DNA of 64,000 nucleotides from assembly GCA_002490465.1 (NCBI GenBank), contig DKUB01000001.1, positions 1 through 64,000 on the forward strand, read 5' to 3'. Positions 42,621 to 51,924 of the stretch are shown one piece after another; positions within the stretch are counted from its first letter, which is position 1, and the number at the start of each line of letters is the position of its first letter. The notes under the pieces were generated by a model, which had not been told where the DNA came from, did no database searches, and saw only the letters and a list, made by a program, of their open reading frames with translations. The DNA comes from Lachnoclostridium sp. UBA7215 (GTDB taxonomy: Bacteria > Bacillota > Clostridia > Lachnospirales > Lachnospiraceae). Both the position numbers and the translations under genes were made by a program.

Positions 42621-43384
42621 TTGCTCTTTCCGGCCAGCAGTTCATCTGCAAAAGCAAAGTAATCCTGCATTGTTGTGCAGTTTGGCGCATAATCCACTAA
42701 AAGCTTTTTCGCATCCTGCGCCTCCTTGGCCTTTACACACTCACGGACAGCAGTCTGAAATAATTTGGTATCCATAGATTCTGCCAGCGCTTCTAACTGT
42801 GTCTGCACCCTCTTTTCCAGATTGGATCTGCCGGAATATTTTACAAGCAGCAGCCCTGCTATTGATAAAGAAGGATTCTGCCTTTTTTGTACCGCTTTAA
42901 TTGTGTTATAAAGCTGCTGCAGCCCCTGCATAGAGTAAGCATCTGCAGTTACCGGTATAATTACCTGGTCAGCGGCAATCAGACAATTATATAAAATTAC
43001 ATTCAAAGACGGCGCTGTATCAATTACAATATAATCATAACCATCCAGCTCCTCAACGGCATCCTTTAATCGATACAATCCCTCTACATTACCCTCTAAC
43101 ATCTTTTCCGCCTTTGTCAGAAGAGGATCGGATGCAACAATGTCCCCATTCTCTCTGTGCTGAATGGCCTCATTTAACGGCAGTTTGTCTGAATCCACCA
43201 TAACATCATACAGGGTAGCTTCGTCCTCAATACGGGCCTGATATGTACTTGTGCTGTTTCCCTGTGGATCTGCATCAATCAGCAGTGTTTTTCCTTTTCT
43301 GGAAAGAATTCCGGCAAGCGTTGTTGCCGTTGTTGTCTTTCCAATCCCCCCTTTTTGATTTGCGACTACAAATGTAACGGTCAT
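42617..43384 (-). CDS. ParA/Soj-like ATPase
   Basis: 255-aa deviant-Walker ATPase: KGGIGKTTTATTLAGIL (about residues 11-27), Walker A' DADPQGNSTST, and DTAPSLNVILYN. No ParB-like gene and no parS-like site were found nearby, and it is not next to an origin. Its stop overlaps the DUF4430 gene start (ATGA), and a DUF6465 gene precedes it by 19 bases, so it seems part of the uptake operon. A role in positioning an envelope complex is possible but speculative. Confidence 0.93.
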   Translation of the reverse strand: MTVTFVVANQKGGIGKTTTATTLAGILSRKGKTLLIDADPQGNSTSTYQARIEDEATLYDVMVDSDKLPLNEAIQHRENGDIVASDPLLTKAEKMLEGNVEGLYRLKDAVEELDGYDYIVIDTAPSLNVILYNCLIAADQVIIPVTADAYSMQGLQQLYNTIKAVQKRQNPSLSIAGLLLVKYSGRSNLEKRVQTQLEALAESMDTKLFQTAVRECVKAKEAQDAKKLLVDYAPNCTTMQDYFAFADELLAGKSK

Positions 43385-43403
43385 ATACTTCTCCTTTGTG
43401 GTT

Positions 43404-43658
43404 TTAAAATTCTATTTTCCCTTCTGTCTCTTTATTGACAACATAAAAAACACTGTGTTCCTCCGGTTTAATATACACGTCAATCTCTAAGATATCGTCT
43501 TCTGACACTCCCTGGGCAATGGCATCCTGTCGAATCATATCCAACAAGTGCTGCTGCGTCCTCTCCCGGCCCTGATACTGGATAACAATGTTTTTCCTTG
43601 CCCTGGCAAATCCGCCGGCAACTTTATCTGCCCGTTCCATACTGCATTTACGCGCCAT
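43404..43658 (-). CDS. DUF6465 family protein, 84 aa
   Basis: Small soluble protein with a basic N-terminus and the conserved pattern NIVIQYQGRE, a helical middle, and LEIDVYIKPEEHSVFYVVNKETEGKIEF at the C-terminus, as in DUF6465 proteins of Clostridia. Function unknown. It is the first gene before parA and the ECF genes. The 96-base gap upstream to the ptsI end has no strong terminator. Confidence 0.72.
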   Translation of the reverse strand: MARKCSMERADKVAGGFARARKNIVIQYQGRERTQQHLLDMIRQDAIAQGVSEDDILEIDVYIKPEEHSVFYVVNKETEGKIEF

Positions 43659-43754
43659 AATGATACCTCCTGTTTTTTATATATACAAGTATACACGAAA
43701 CAGGAAAAAAATCAAATCACTTTTACGACGCACTCACTGGAAAACAAATATTAA

Positions 43755-45374
43755 CTACTGCAGAGTAATACTCCTTATTTTAGCACGGACAGGGAGCACC
43801 ATAGAGGGCGATACCGAAAGCTCATCAAAACCCATTCGCAAAAATGTTTCTGTCAGTTCTGTATCTGCACCTAACTCACCGCAGATGCCAACCCAGCACC
43901 CCTCTTTATGCCCATTGTCCACAATATTTTGAAGCATTCTGAGAACTGCCTCATGATGGGCGTCATAAATATTATCCAGTTTTGGATTCTGCCTGTCAAT
44001 TGCCAGAGTATATTGTGTCAAATCATTTGTCCCGACACTGAAAAAATCTACCTCTTTGGCTAAAAGGTCACTGATTACCGCTGCTGCCGGTGTCTCAATC
44101 ATAATGCCAATCTCCACATCACCAAACGGAATTCCCTGTGCCCGCAGTTCATTTTTCACTTCCTCAACCAGCTCTTTTGCCTGATGAACTTCCGGTACGG
44201 ATATAATCATTGGAAACATAATGGAGACACTTCCGTAGTGGCTGGCACGGAAAATTGCCCGAAGCTGCGTTTTAAATACATCCTGCCTGTCAAGACAGAT
44301 TCGGATAGCACGATACCCCATGGCCGGATTTTCTTCTTTATCCAATTTAAAATAATCCACCTGCTTATCCGCACCGATATCCAGTGTCCTTATAATGACC
44401 TTTTTCCCCGCCATTGTTTCTACAACTGTCTTATATGCCTGGAACTGCTCCTCCTCACCAGGATAACCACTGGATTCCAAATACAGAAATTCACTCCGGA
44501 ATAAGCCTATTCCACTGGCGTCGTTTGCCAGGACGGAGGCCACATCCTTTACTCCTCCGATGTTGGCATAAAGATTTATTTTCCTTCCGTCTTTTGTTAT
44601 GTCCTCATGCCCTCTGAGGTCAAAGAGCAGCCGCCTCTTTTCATCTTCCTCCGCTTTCTGTTTCTCATATTTCGTCAATGTTTCCTCATCCGGCTCCACA
44701 TACAGCTCCCCCTTAAACCCGTCGACAACAGCCATCTTGCCATCCATGTCTTCTTTATAATCCACTCCTATCAGAGCTGGAATACTCATGGTCCGCGCCA
44801 GAATAGCCGTATGGGAATTGGTTGAGCCAAGCCTTGTCACAAAAGCCAGAACCTTACTCTTATCCAGTTGTACTGTCTCACTGGGCGCTAAATCCTCCGC
44901 AAGAATAATCGATGGCTCTGTGCTGTGGATTCCAGCCCCCTCCCTTCCCTGCAGAGCCATAATTACCCGGTTGGAAATATCTTTCAGGTCTGCCGCCCGC
45001 TCTCTCATATAGGCGTCTTCCATTGCAGCAAATACCTGGGATAAATGATCCCCGGTTGTTGCCACAGCAAACTCAGCATTCACTTTCTGTGTCTTTATCA
45101 TATTCGTCACTGACTCGATAAAATCCATGTCATCCAACATCATCTGATGTACTTCAAAAATCATGGCACCGGATTCTCCCACCTCCTGCAAAGCCTTTTC
45201 ATAAAGACCGTGCAGCTGTTTTTTTGCACTCTCCCTTGCATGTTCAAACCGGGCCAATTCCCTGTCTGTATCCGATACCGTCTCACGTTTTACCTGACTC
45301 TCCTCTTTATGAAAAATACAAATGCGTCCAACAGCTATTCCTCCGTACACACTTTTTCCTGACGATACCTCCAT
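43755..45374 (-). CDS. ptsI: PTS enzyme I (phosphoenolpyruvate-protein phosphotransferase)
   Basis: Cytoplasmic first component of the PEP-dependent sugar phosphotransferase system: it takes phosphate from PEP and passes it to HPr. It has the phosphohistidine motif GSTNSHTAILARTM (about residue 185), the PEP-binding barrel with GIGLFRSEFLY and FRASHYGSVSIMFPMI, and the catalytic Cys region CWVGICGELGAD. About 539 aa is slightly shorter than usual but complete. The ATG at 45374 is preferred because GGAGG lies five bases before it. ptsH precedes it by about 36 bases. Confidence 0.96.
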   Translation of the reverse strand: MEVSSGKSVYGGIAVGRICIFHKEESQVKRETVSDTDRELARFEHARESAKKQLHGLYEKALQEVGESGAMIFEVHQMMLDDMDFIESVTNMIKTQKVNAEFAVATTGDHLSQVFAAMEDAYMRERAADLKDISNRVIMALQGREGAGIHSTEPSIILAEDLAPSETVQLDKSKVLAFVTRLGSTNSHTAILARTMSIPALIGVDYKEDMDGKMAVVDGFKGELYVEPDEETLTKYEKQKAEEDEKRRLLFDLRGHEDITKDGRKINLYANIGGVKDVASVLANDASGIGLFRSEFLYLESSGYPGEEEQFQAYKTVVETMAGKKVIIRTLDIGADKQVDYFKLDKEENPAMGYRAIRICLDRQDVFKTQLRAIFRASHYGSVSIMFPMIISVPEVHQAKELVEEVKNELRAQGIPFGDVEIGIMIETPAAAVISDLLAKEVDFFSVGTNDLTQYTLAIDRQNPKLDNIYDAHHEAVLRMLQNIVDNGHKEGCWVGICGELGADTELTETFLRMGFDELSVSPSMVLPVRAKIRSITLQ

Positions 45375-45410
45375 TTTTCCCTCCATTCCTGCAACACACC
45401 GTTTAGCTTT

Positions 45411-45668
45411 TTATAAATTTTCTTTTAAAAAGACACTCAATTTTTCTATTGCTTCATCTTCACCTTCTCCATCTGTCTTTAAAACAATTTCATCCCCTTT
45501 TTTGACTCCAAGCCCCATCACAGCAAGAATGCGTTTGGCATCAGCCTCCCTGCCATCCTTACTAATCGTAACATTACAGCTGCACGCCACAGCCTCCTTA
45601 ACAAATATCCCGGCAGGTCTTGCGTGAATCCCCTGCTCATCTGTAATAACATAACGAAATTCTTTCAT
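45411..45668 (-). CDS. ptsH: PTS phosphocarrier protein HPr
   Basis: 85-aa phosphocarrier. The active site is GIHARPAG with His15, phosphorylated by enzyme I. The regulatory site normally occupied by Ser46 reads AKRILAVMGLG: residue 46 is Arg, and the later MSLG Ser is Gly. Gram-positive HPr kinase/phosphatase therefore has no target in this copy, so carbon catabolite control through Ser-P HPr would need another protein. It forms an operon with ptsI. Confidence 0.93.
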   Translation of the reverse strand: MKEFRYVITDEQGIHARPAGIFVKEAVACSCNVTISKDGREADAKRILAVMGLGVKKGDEIVLKTDGEGEDEAIEKLSVFLKENL

Positions 45669-45748
45669 AACTTATTCCTTTCTGCACAGGCTTCTTTTCA
45701 AAAGCATTTACAAAAGCCGAAAAATTTATACACAAAATTTCATATATA

Positions 45749-45790
45749 AAAAAGGAACTACAAATCAACTTGCTGATTCGTAGCCCCCTG
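45749..45790 (-). terminator. Intrinsic terminator
   Basis: On the minus strand CTACGAATCA pairs with TGATTTGTAG (one G-U pair), with a short loop and then TTCC and six T. It ends the transcript of the PepSY-like gene ahead of ptsH. Confidence 0.8.
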
Positions 45791-45810
45791 TATACAAAGA
45801 TAAACATCAT

Positions 45811-46641
45811 TTATTTTATTGCTTCTATCCGCCACCCAATAATTTCTGCACTCTCCGGATTCAGTATGATGTTGTATTCCAGGTTATCAACGCGGCATAA
45901 CACAGAAACAATATGCCTTTCCCAGTGGAAATTTTTCACATCCCCCTGTGAACCTCCCGGCAGCAGTTCCATGCCTACAAACGAATTTGACTGCTCTTTT
46001 TGCTGCAGATGCTCTTTGTAAAATAATTTTGCCGCATGAAAATACTTTTGTTCGTTATTCCATATCTTCTCAATTATTTTATCATCATGTTTTGAATTTC
46101 CATATCCTTTCTCCACATAATTCATTAACTTCTCCATCCAGTATATCTCTTCTCCGGTAATGGCATCAATACAAAATTCATATGCGACATCTCTCTTACA
46201 GAGAATAAGTCCTGTGTATACCCTTGCGGAATGAGTCCCTCTTTCTTTCGCATTATCTGCTTTCATATTATACTTCCCAAAATGATATTCCGATAAGTGC
46301 AAATCAATTACTTTTTTAACCTCCAGCCTGCCAAACACATCATTGGCTTTCTTTACAGCTGCCTGCGCTGCCTGTTCCGCCGACATATCCGCCTCTGTCT
46401 TTGTGATGTCTTTCTCAACCTTACCCGCAATTTCGGAAGGCTCTATCGTCTGTACCGGATAACTTGCCTTCTCCTCCCCCTTTTTTTCCTCTTTTTTAGA
46501 GGGGGATTCTTTTTCAGACACTTTCAGGGTTTTAGCCATCACTGTCTCCTGCTGCTGTGTCATGGCATGTGCCAGAAAACCTGTGCCAGTGCCGGCTATC
46601 GCAACAGCCAGCGCAACGGCTATCCAATTTTTTGTTCTCAT
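45811..46641 (-). CDS. Exported protein with PepSY-like repeats, 276 aa
   Basis: A signal peptide or membrane anchor (about residues 6-26) is followed by a Lys/Glu-rich linker. Two extracellular segments resemble the PepSY strand pattern: AYEFCIDAITGEEIYW and LEYNIILNPESAEIIGW. Function unknown; PepSY-type domains often inhibit peptidases or sense the envelope. It is encoded 121 bases downstream of the two-component system in the same orientation and may be its target or accessory. A terminator follows. Confidence 0.6.
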   Translation of the reverse strand: MRTKNWIAVALAVAIAGTGTGFLAHAMTQQQETVMAKTLKVSEKESPSKKEEKKGEEKASYPVQTIEPSEIAGKVEKDITKTEADMSAEQAAQAAVKKANDVFGRLEVKKVIDLHLSEYHFGKYNMKADNAKERGTHSARVYTGLILCKRDVAYEFCIDAITGEEIYWMEKLMNYVEKGYGNSKHDDKIIEKIWNNEQKYFHAAKLFYKEHLQQKEQSNSFVGMELLPGGSQGDVKNFHWERHIVSVLCRVDNLEYNIILNPESAEIIGWRIEAIK

Positions 46642-46762
46642 GCTTCTTTACCTCCTGTTTTTTATATTGTCATATCATCCGGATTTTCAATGACACACTA
46701 AGTATAACCCCAAGCCGTTATGTATCCCTCTCCAAAAAGTAACAAAACAATAAATTATTCAG

Positions 46763-48217
46763 CTACGTTTCATTTTCCCACAAAAAAACGGTTATTTCAG
46801 TTCCGCAGCCCTTCTCCGACTGAACTACCATGCGCCCCTGATGTAAAAGGACAATCTGCTGGCAGAGTGCCAGTCCTAACCCATTGCCGCCCCTCTCCCG
46901 GCTGCGGCCTTTATCTACGCGGTAAAAAGGCTCTGTAATGTGTAGGGTTTCCTCTTCCGGCATCCCAATTCCTCTATCGTTTACCTTAATAAAAAAAGCA
47001 TGACCGTCATCCGATAATTTTTCCATATATACGGTAACATCCGATCCCGTAAGGGATGACAGATTTTCCCTGTCCCTCTGGCAGCAGGCATGTATGGCAT
47101 TTGACACAAGATTCCACACAAGCATACCGAGAAGATCCTCATTGCCGTACAACTCCGCTCCCAAAACATTCTTACACTCCCAGGCTATTTCTACAGCATC
47201 CTGCCCCGTCAGGGAAGGCTGACGCCTCTCTGTCATTTCCCGCATCTGACAGACAAAATTATCCGCAGGGAACTTCTCAAATTCTATTTCTTTATGGCGC
47301 ATCTCCGACAAATCCATGAGGGCATAACACATCTCTTTCATCCGCTGGCTCTCTTCCATAATGAAAGAGTAACATTCCAATGCTTCCTCCGGATCTATCC
47401 GCCCTTTCATAAGATATTCTGCAAATCCATAAATACTTGTCAGCGGACTTTTCATCTCATGGGCCAGATTATCTACCAGCTGCTCTTTCTTTCTGTTATC
47501 CTCATTCAGTCTGTTTATATTATCTGCGATTGTCTCTGCCATTACATTGATATTTTCACCCAGGCCGGCCAGCTCGTCGTGTCCGCCTATCTGTACCCGG
47601 CTCTCATAATTTCCCTGCCGGATATCCGTCACCTGTTCGGTCAAAGTCTTTAACGGCCGCAGCAAAAATGCAAGAAACACACTTAGCACAATCGTCAGGA
47701 CCACCGAGATACCCAGGCTGATAAAAATATAGATACGGTTTAACTGTCCCCATGTCGTGTTTAGTTCTTCCAGCGGATATTCAATATATAAAAGATATGA
47801 GTCCGAAAGTCCTGTCAGTTCTCCGGCTGCTATTAGTTTTTTCTGCTGCTTTTTCCCGCTTATTTCAATTCTCGCATGCCCTTCTTCAACAGCGTAAGGT
47901 ATTTCCCCGCCGCTTTCCGGATAGATCTGCTTCTTATTTTTCCATAGCTTTATTGCGAGACTACGTTTTTTATAATCACTCTCACATATGGCCATCAGGT
48001 CTGCCGCCGCCTCTTCTGTCAGACGTTCCTGCCGTTCCATTGCCTGCATCTTCTCCTGGACACTCCGGCAGAGGATTCCATAGTCTACCTCGGAGCGGCG
48101 CTGCTCTGTATCAATACCTTTCTGATATGTCAGTTGAAATACAGCGTATATGCCTATATTGGAAAAAAGGACAGCAACTGTCAGAACGACCAGATATATT
48201 TTCTGCCACAGTTTCAT
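46763..48217 (-). CDS. Sensor histidine kinase (HAMP/HisKA)
   Basis: 484-aa membrane kinase. The first helix (about 6-27) and second (about 160-182) flank an extracellular sensor of about 130 residues. A HAMP domain follows (about 185-240), then the dimerisation/phospho-acceptor domain with DNLAHEMKSPLTSIYGFAEYL (His in AHEMKSP). The ATP domain shows NLVSNAIHAC (N-box), DRGIGMPEEE (G1) and GGNGLGLALC (G2). It overlaps the response regulator gene by four bases and phosphorylates that regulator by inference. Confidence 0.93.
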   Translation of the reverse strand: MKLWQKIYLVVLTVAVLFSNIGIYAVFQLTYQKGIDTEQRRSEVDYGILCRSVQEKMQAMERQERLTEEAAADLMAICESDYKKRSLAIKLWKNKKQIYPESGGEIPYAVEEGHARIEISGKKQQKKLIAAGELTGLSDSYLLYIEYPLEELNTTWGQLNRIYIFISLGISVVLTIVLSVFLAFLLRPLKTLTEQVTDIRQGNYESRVQIGGHDELAGLGENINVMAETIADNINRLNEDNRKKEQLVDNLAHEMKSPLTSIYGFAEYLMKGRIDPEEALECYSFIMEESQRMKEMCYALMDLSEMRHKEIEFEKFPADNFVCQMREMTERRQPSLTGQDAVEIAWECKNVLGAELYGNEDLLGMLVWNLVSNAIHACCQRDRENLSSLTGSDVTVYMEKLSDDGHAFFIKVNDRGIGMPEEETLHITEPFYRVDKGRSRERGGNGLGLALCQQIVLLHQGRMVVQSEKGCGTEITVFLWENET

Positions 48218-48867
48218 CGGTCTGCCTCCAATCGATATCCCACCTTTGTAACTGTCCGAATGTACTTATTCCATCCCAGCTTGCTCCTGAGTCTCTGAAT
48301 ATGGACGTCCACGGTCTTTGTCTCACCTTCGTAATCATAGCCCCATGCCAGTTCTAACAGTTTGTCTCTCGACAGGGCAATATTTCTGTTCTCAATCAGC
48401 ACTTCCAGTAAAGCAAATTCCCGCGGTGTAAGCGGAATTTCTTCTCCCTCCTGCATAACAGTGCGCTGTCCCAGATTCACTTCAACCCCGCCAAGCCGGA
48501 AACACACTTCTTCTTTGCGGAAACGGCGCAGCACTACATTCACTCTGGCAATCAACTCCATCATTTCAAAGGGTTTCACCAGATAGTCCTCAGCACCAAG
48601 GGACAGTCCCTGTATCTTGTCCTGTAATTCCCCTTTTGCCGTAACAAAAATAACGGGGATATCCCCGCATTTTTGTATTAGCTCAAATCCTGACAGCCCC
48701 GGCAACATAACATCCAATAATATCAGATTGAATTTCTCCTGCTCCAAAAGCTGCTGCATCTTCTGCCCTTCCTGGCACACCACACAGGAATATCCCACAA
48801 GCTGCAGGTTTCTGCGAATCAGCTCCCCGATATTTTTATCATCCTCAACAATCAATATTCTGTCCAT
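48214..48867 (-). CDS. OmpR/PhoB-family response regulator
   Basis: 217-aa regulator. The receiver domain has the acidic pair VEDD, phospho-acceptor Asp in LILLDVMLPGLSG (about residue 52), Thr in IFVTAKG and Lys in YLVKPFE. The C-terminal winged helix has LTPREFALLEVLIENRN and the recognition region VDVHIQRLRSKLGW. Its gene overlaps that of the kinase by four bases. Target genes are unknown; the PepSY-like gene downstream is a candidate. Confidence 0.95.
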   Translation of the reverse strand: MDRILIVEDDKNIGELIRRNLQLVGYSCVVCQEGQKMQQLLEQEKFNLILLDVMLPGLSGFELIQKCGDIPVIFVTAKGELQDKIQGLSLGAEDYLVKPFEMMELIARVNVVLRRFRKEEVCFRLGGVEVNLGQRTVMQEGEEIPLTPREFALLEVLIENRNIALSRDKLLELAWGYDYEGETKTVDVHIQRLRSKLGWNKYIRTVTKVGYRLEADR

Positions 48868-48950
48868 AGGCCTCCCCTTCCTCTGCTATTGTCACTATAG
48901 CACAAAAAGGTTACAAAATCGTAAACAAGGCCTGAACTTTTCCATCAGAC

Positions 48951-49925
48951 CTAACGAATAATGGCATACACGGTATAGGCTATATACAGCGCCACCATAA
49001 TCCCGCCCTCTACGCGGTTTACTCTTTTTCCCGTACACACAAAACAGAAGCCGAGCAGCGTGACTGCCAATGCCATCACAAGGTCAACAAAGGATGCCAT
49101 TGTTATGGCAATGGGGTGAATGGTGCTGGAGACACCTAAAATCAACAATAAATTAAATAAATTTGAGCCCACTACATTTCCAATCGCCATGCCGTTTTCA
49201 CCTTTACAGGAAGCTACAATAGAAGTGACAAGTTCCGGAAGGCTTGTCCCAATCGCCACAATCGTAAGGCCGACCAGCGTCTCTGTCATTCCCCACGCAA
49301 GGGCAAGGCTCTTTGCGCTGTTGACTACAAACTGCCCGCCAATAATAATACCGGCAATACCGCCCAAGATAAAAACTACACTCTTCCATACCGGCATCGC
49401 TTCTTCTTCTGGTTCATCAGTCCGGTTCTTTCTTGCTATATTTACTGTAAATAACAAATAAATTACGAAAGCGGCCACAAGAATCAGTCCGTTCCAGCGG
49501 TACAGCACACCAGCTGCCTCTGAGGCATTCCGAAGGTTTGCCGCCTGACCACTCAAAACCCGGTTGCCAGCCAATAGGGCAACTGCTGCCGTCGCCACAA
49601 TATTTATCGGGAAATCACGCTTTTTAATATCGGGGTCCGTCGGCAGGGGCTTAAGAATCGCGCAGACACCGAGCACAACAAGAAGATTAAATATGTTAGA
49701 ACCCACGACATTGCTCACAGCAATCTCATTGGAACCGGAAAGTCCGGCGGAGATACTTACGGCAAGTTCCGGCGCACTTGTTCCCATCGCCACAATCGTA
49801 AGACCGATAATAACACCAGGAACACGCAGCATGCGCGCCACTGACGCACTTCCATCTACAAAAAAATCCGCTCCCTTAATTAACAGTATAAAACCGGCAA
49901 TCAATAAAAGAATATCGGATATCAT
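48951..49925 (-). CDS. Calcium/sodium antiporter (CaCA family, YrbG-like)
   Basis: 324-aa membrane antiporter exchanging Ca2+ for Na+ or H+. It has ten predicted helices in two inverted halves. The alpha-1 repeat reads GTSAPELAVSISAGLSGSNE and SNVVGSNIFN; the alpha-2 repeat reads GTSLPELVTSIVASCKGENG and GNVVGSNLFN. A cytoplasmic acidic loop (DEPEEEA) separates them. The ATG at 49925 with GGGGGA five bases upstream is preferred over starts up to 50042. It follows the HAD gene by 40 bases. Confidence 0.93.
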   Translation of the reverse strand: MISDILLLIAGFILLIKGADFFVDGSASVARMLRVPGVIIGLTIVAMGTSAPELAVSISAGLSGSNEIAVSNVVGSNIFNLLVVLGVCAILKPLPTDPDIKKRDFPINIVATAAVALLAGNRVLSGQAANLRNASEAAGVLYRWNGLILVAAFVIYLLFTVNIARKNRTDEPEEEAMPVWKSVVFILGGIAGIIIGGQFVVNSAKSLALAWGMTETLVGLTIVAIGTSLPELVTSIVASCKGENGMAIGNVVGSNLFNLLLILGVSSTIHPIAITMASFVDLVMALAVTLLGFCFVCTGKRVNRVEGGIMVALYIAYTVYAIIR

Positions 49926-49965
49926 ACTTGTCCCCCTTTCTCTTTCACAGTAATTATAGCACAGA

Positions 49966-50829
49966 TTAACAGATTCTATCCCCTCCGTCAAGTAAGTGCG
50001 GGAGGTATTTTGAGATGGCATAGACGATACCGTTTTCTTCATTACTCTTTGTGATAAAATCCGCCGCCTCTAATACTTCTTTTTCTCCATTTGACATGGC
50101 AACACCAATCCCGGCCTCCCGTATCATAGCCAAATCATTTCCACTGTCGCCAAATACCATCATTTCCTCCATGGAAATTCCGAGCTTTTTACCAAGCTCA
50201 CGCAGCCCGCTCGCCTTCGATATGCCCTTCCCGGTCACTTCAATATTGTTCATTCCGCCGGAGACGGCACAAAACTCCGGATAGTCCCGGACAATTGCCC
50301 AGGCTTTATCGTAATCTATCCTGCTCCCATCCCCCGCAAATGAAAAGTTTATCGTCAATTTCTCAACATCAAATCCCTTTTTGCGAAGATACTCCGACTG
50401 AGACGGCACACATAGTCTTGACGCCCGTATATAATCTTTAATCTCTTCCGAGCCGGCCATGTTGGAAATCAGGTATTTTTTATTCTCATTCATATGTCCC
50501 TGTCCACGGACAAAAGAATCTGCCATGACCTCCAGTTCTTCCAGGCGCTCAAGCAGAGGAAGAAAATCCCCCAATGGCATACACTGTTCAAAAATACAAT
50601 CGCCGCTCTCTCTTTCGTATACCCCGGCTCCATTGCTTGTCAAAATATAATTCACGCCCTGCAGATGATTGATTTCCTCGATCATACCAATGAACGGCCT
50701 CCCTGTCGCAGGGACAATTTCAATTCCCTCCCTGGCTGCCTTTTCCAGAATATATTTTGTTTCCGGCAGTATTTTCTTGTGTTCATTTAAAACCGTCCCA
50801 TCCAAATCAAAAGCAATTAAACGTATCAT
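49966..50829 (-). CDS. Cof-type HAD phosphatase
   Basis: 287-aa haloacid dehalogenase superfamily hydrolase of the Cof/YidA type (C2B cap). Motif I is FDLDGTVL (Asp8 and Asp10), motif II VPATGRP, motif III Lys in GISKASGLRELGKKLG, and motif IV FGDSGNDLAMIREAG. Likely substrates are sugar phosphates or FMN-like phosphates; its position in an operon begun by riboflavin genes makes a flavin phosphate an option, which is inference. Confidence 0.9.
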   Translation of the reverse strand: MIRLIAFDLDGTVLNEHKKILPETKYILEKAAREGIEIVPATGRPFIGMIEEINHLQGVNYILTSNGAGVYERESGDCIFEQCMPLGDFLPLLERLEELEVMADSFVRGQGHMNENKKYLISNMAGSEEIKDYIRASRLCVPSQSEYLRKKGFDVEKLTINFSFAGDGSRIDYDKAWAIVRDYPEFCAVSGGMNNIEVTGKGISKASGLRELGKKLGISMEEMMVFGDSGNDLAMIREAGIGVAMSNGEKEVLEAADFITKSNEENGIVYAISKYLPHLLDGGDRIC

Positions 50830-50853
50830 TTTCCCTCCATTTACACACCATTT

Positions 50854-51924
50854 TCATTCCAACCGTCTGATTTCTTCATCCGTTACCGAATCCGGGCTGT
50901 ATCGCGCCTTTTCATACAGCATTATGAGATAACTGCTGCTCTCACCGGGTTTCAGATACTTTTCTCCGAGTTCCTGCGGTGTTCGAAAAGACTCAACCGG
51001 CTTCTTTCCTGCCCCACGGCGTACCCTCTGATAAAATCTCCGGCGTACTTTCCCGTTATTTCCATCCGGAAAATGCCTCTGTTTCCTGACAACCGGAACT
51101 AATTCCACATACTCTTCGTTTTCCTTTGTCAGCACAAGCCTCTCCTGATATTCATACGCAATCCCCTTCCTGCGTCTGTAAAACAAAAGAGAATAGAGCT
51201 TTAATAACGCAAATACAAGAATAAAGGCAATGCCAAATGCCACTGTCAACAGCAGAATATAGCGTATAATTCTGGCAGCAATACTCTCTTCTCCCCTCGG
51301 CTGCTGCGACAGCTCTTTTTGTACCGGATTGGGATTAGCCGGGGACTGCTGCTGCACTTTACTTTTTTCTTTCTCCTTCCTTTTCCATTCTATCTGTACC
51401 TTCCCCGGCTCCGCGTCCGGCATATGGATAAAAACCGCTGTCACAAAAGCACCCGCCAGTAAGGAAATAAGGAAAATTTTCAAAAAACTTTTCCGGTTCC
51501 CCCTCTCTGCGCGCATCCGGGTTGTCTTTGTAACACTGGGGTTACAGTACAGCGTGAGATATTTTCCATAATAATATTTACTGAAAAGCAATAGACCAAA
51601 GTCTGCACATCCCAAAAGGCAATATAAAATATAATTGGGAGTTATGTCCGGGCCAGTTACGCCCCAGACAGACAGCACAAAAAACACCCCGAAAAATTCC
51701 TCATGACAGACAGCCCCTTTCCGGTTTTCCATCTGCCTGATAAGCACGTTATCACGATATAAAAACTTTCCAGCCAAAAGGGGAAGCCCAAGGAGAACAA
51801 TCAACAGAATAGTGGACGCCAAATCAGCATGAAACCAGTGGACATATGCGGTAAACACCATAATAACCAATAGATACATATAATAGAATACAAACATCCG
51901 CATAGTACGATATTCTTTCATCAT
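50854..51924 (-). CDS. Membrane protein with DUF4129-like C-terminus
   Basis: 356-aa protein. Several N-terminal helices (about residues 8-24, 35-52, 78-115, 150-170) precede a Lys/Gln/Pro-rich extracellular linker, another helix (about 225-250), and a C-terminal cytoplasmic segment FRTPQELGEKYLKPGESS with LYEKARYSPDSVTDEEIRRLE, the DUF4129 pattern. It usually accompanies MoxR, DUF58 and transglutaminase proteins; the transglutaminase is not found here. The ATG at 51924 overlaps the DUF58 stop (ATGA). Function unknown. Confidence 0.72.
   Translation of the reverse strand: MMKEYRTMRMFVFYYMYLLVIMVFTAYVHWFHADLASTILLIVLLGLPLLAGKFLYRDNVLIRQMENRKGAVCHEEFFGVFFVLSVWGVTGPDITPNYILYCLLGCADFGLLLFSKYYYGKYLTLYCNPSVTKTTRMRAERGNRKSFLKIFLISLLAGAFVTAVFIHMPDAEPGKVQIEWKRKEKEKSKVQQQSPANPNPVQKELSQQPRGEESIAARIIRYILLLTVAFGIAFILVFALLKLYSLLFYRRRKGIAYEYQERLVLTKENEEYVELVPVVRKQRHFPDGNNGKVRRRFYQRVRRGAGKKPVESFRTPQELGEKYLKPGESSSYLIMLYEKARYSPDSVTDEEIRRLE

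Noticed and set aside
43385..43754. Cobalamin riboswitch ahead of the ECF/ParA operon
   Set aside because: No B12-box or conserved core was found in the short upstream gaps.
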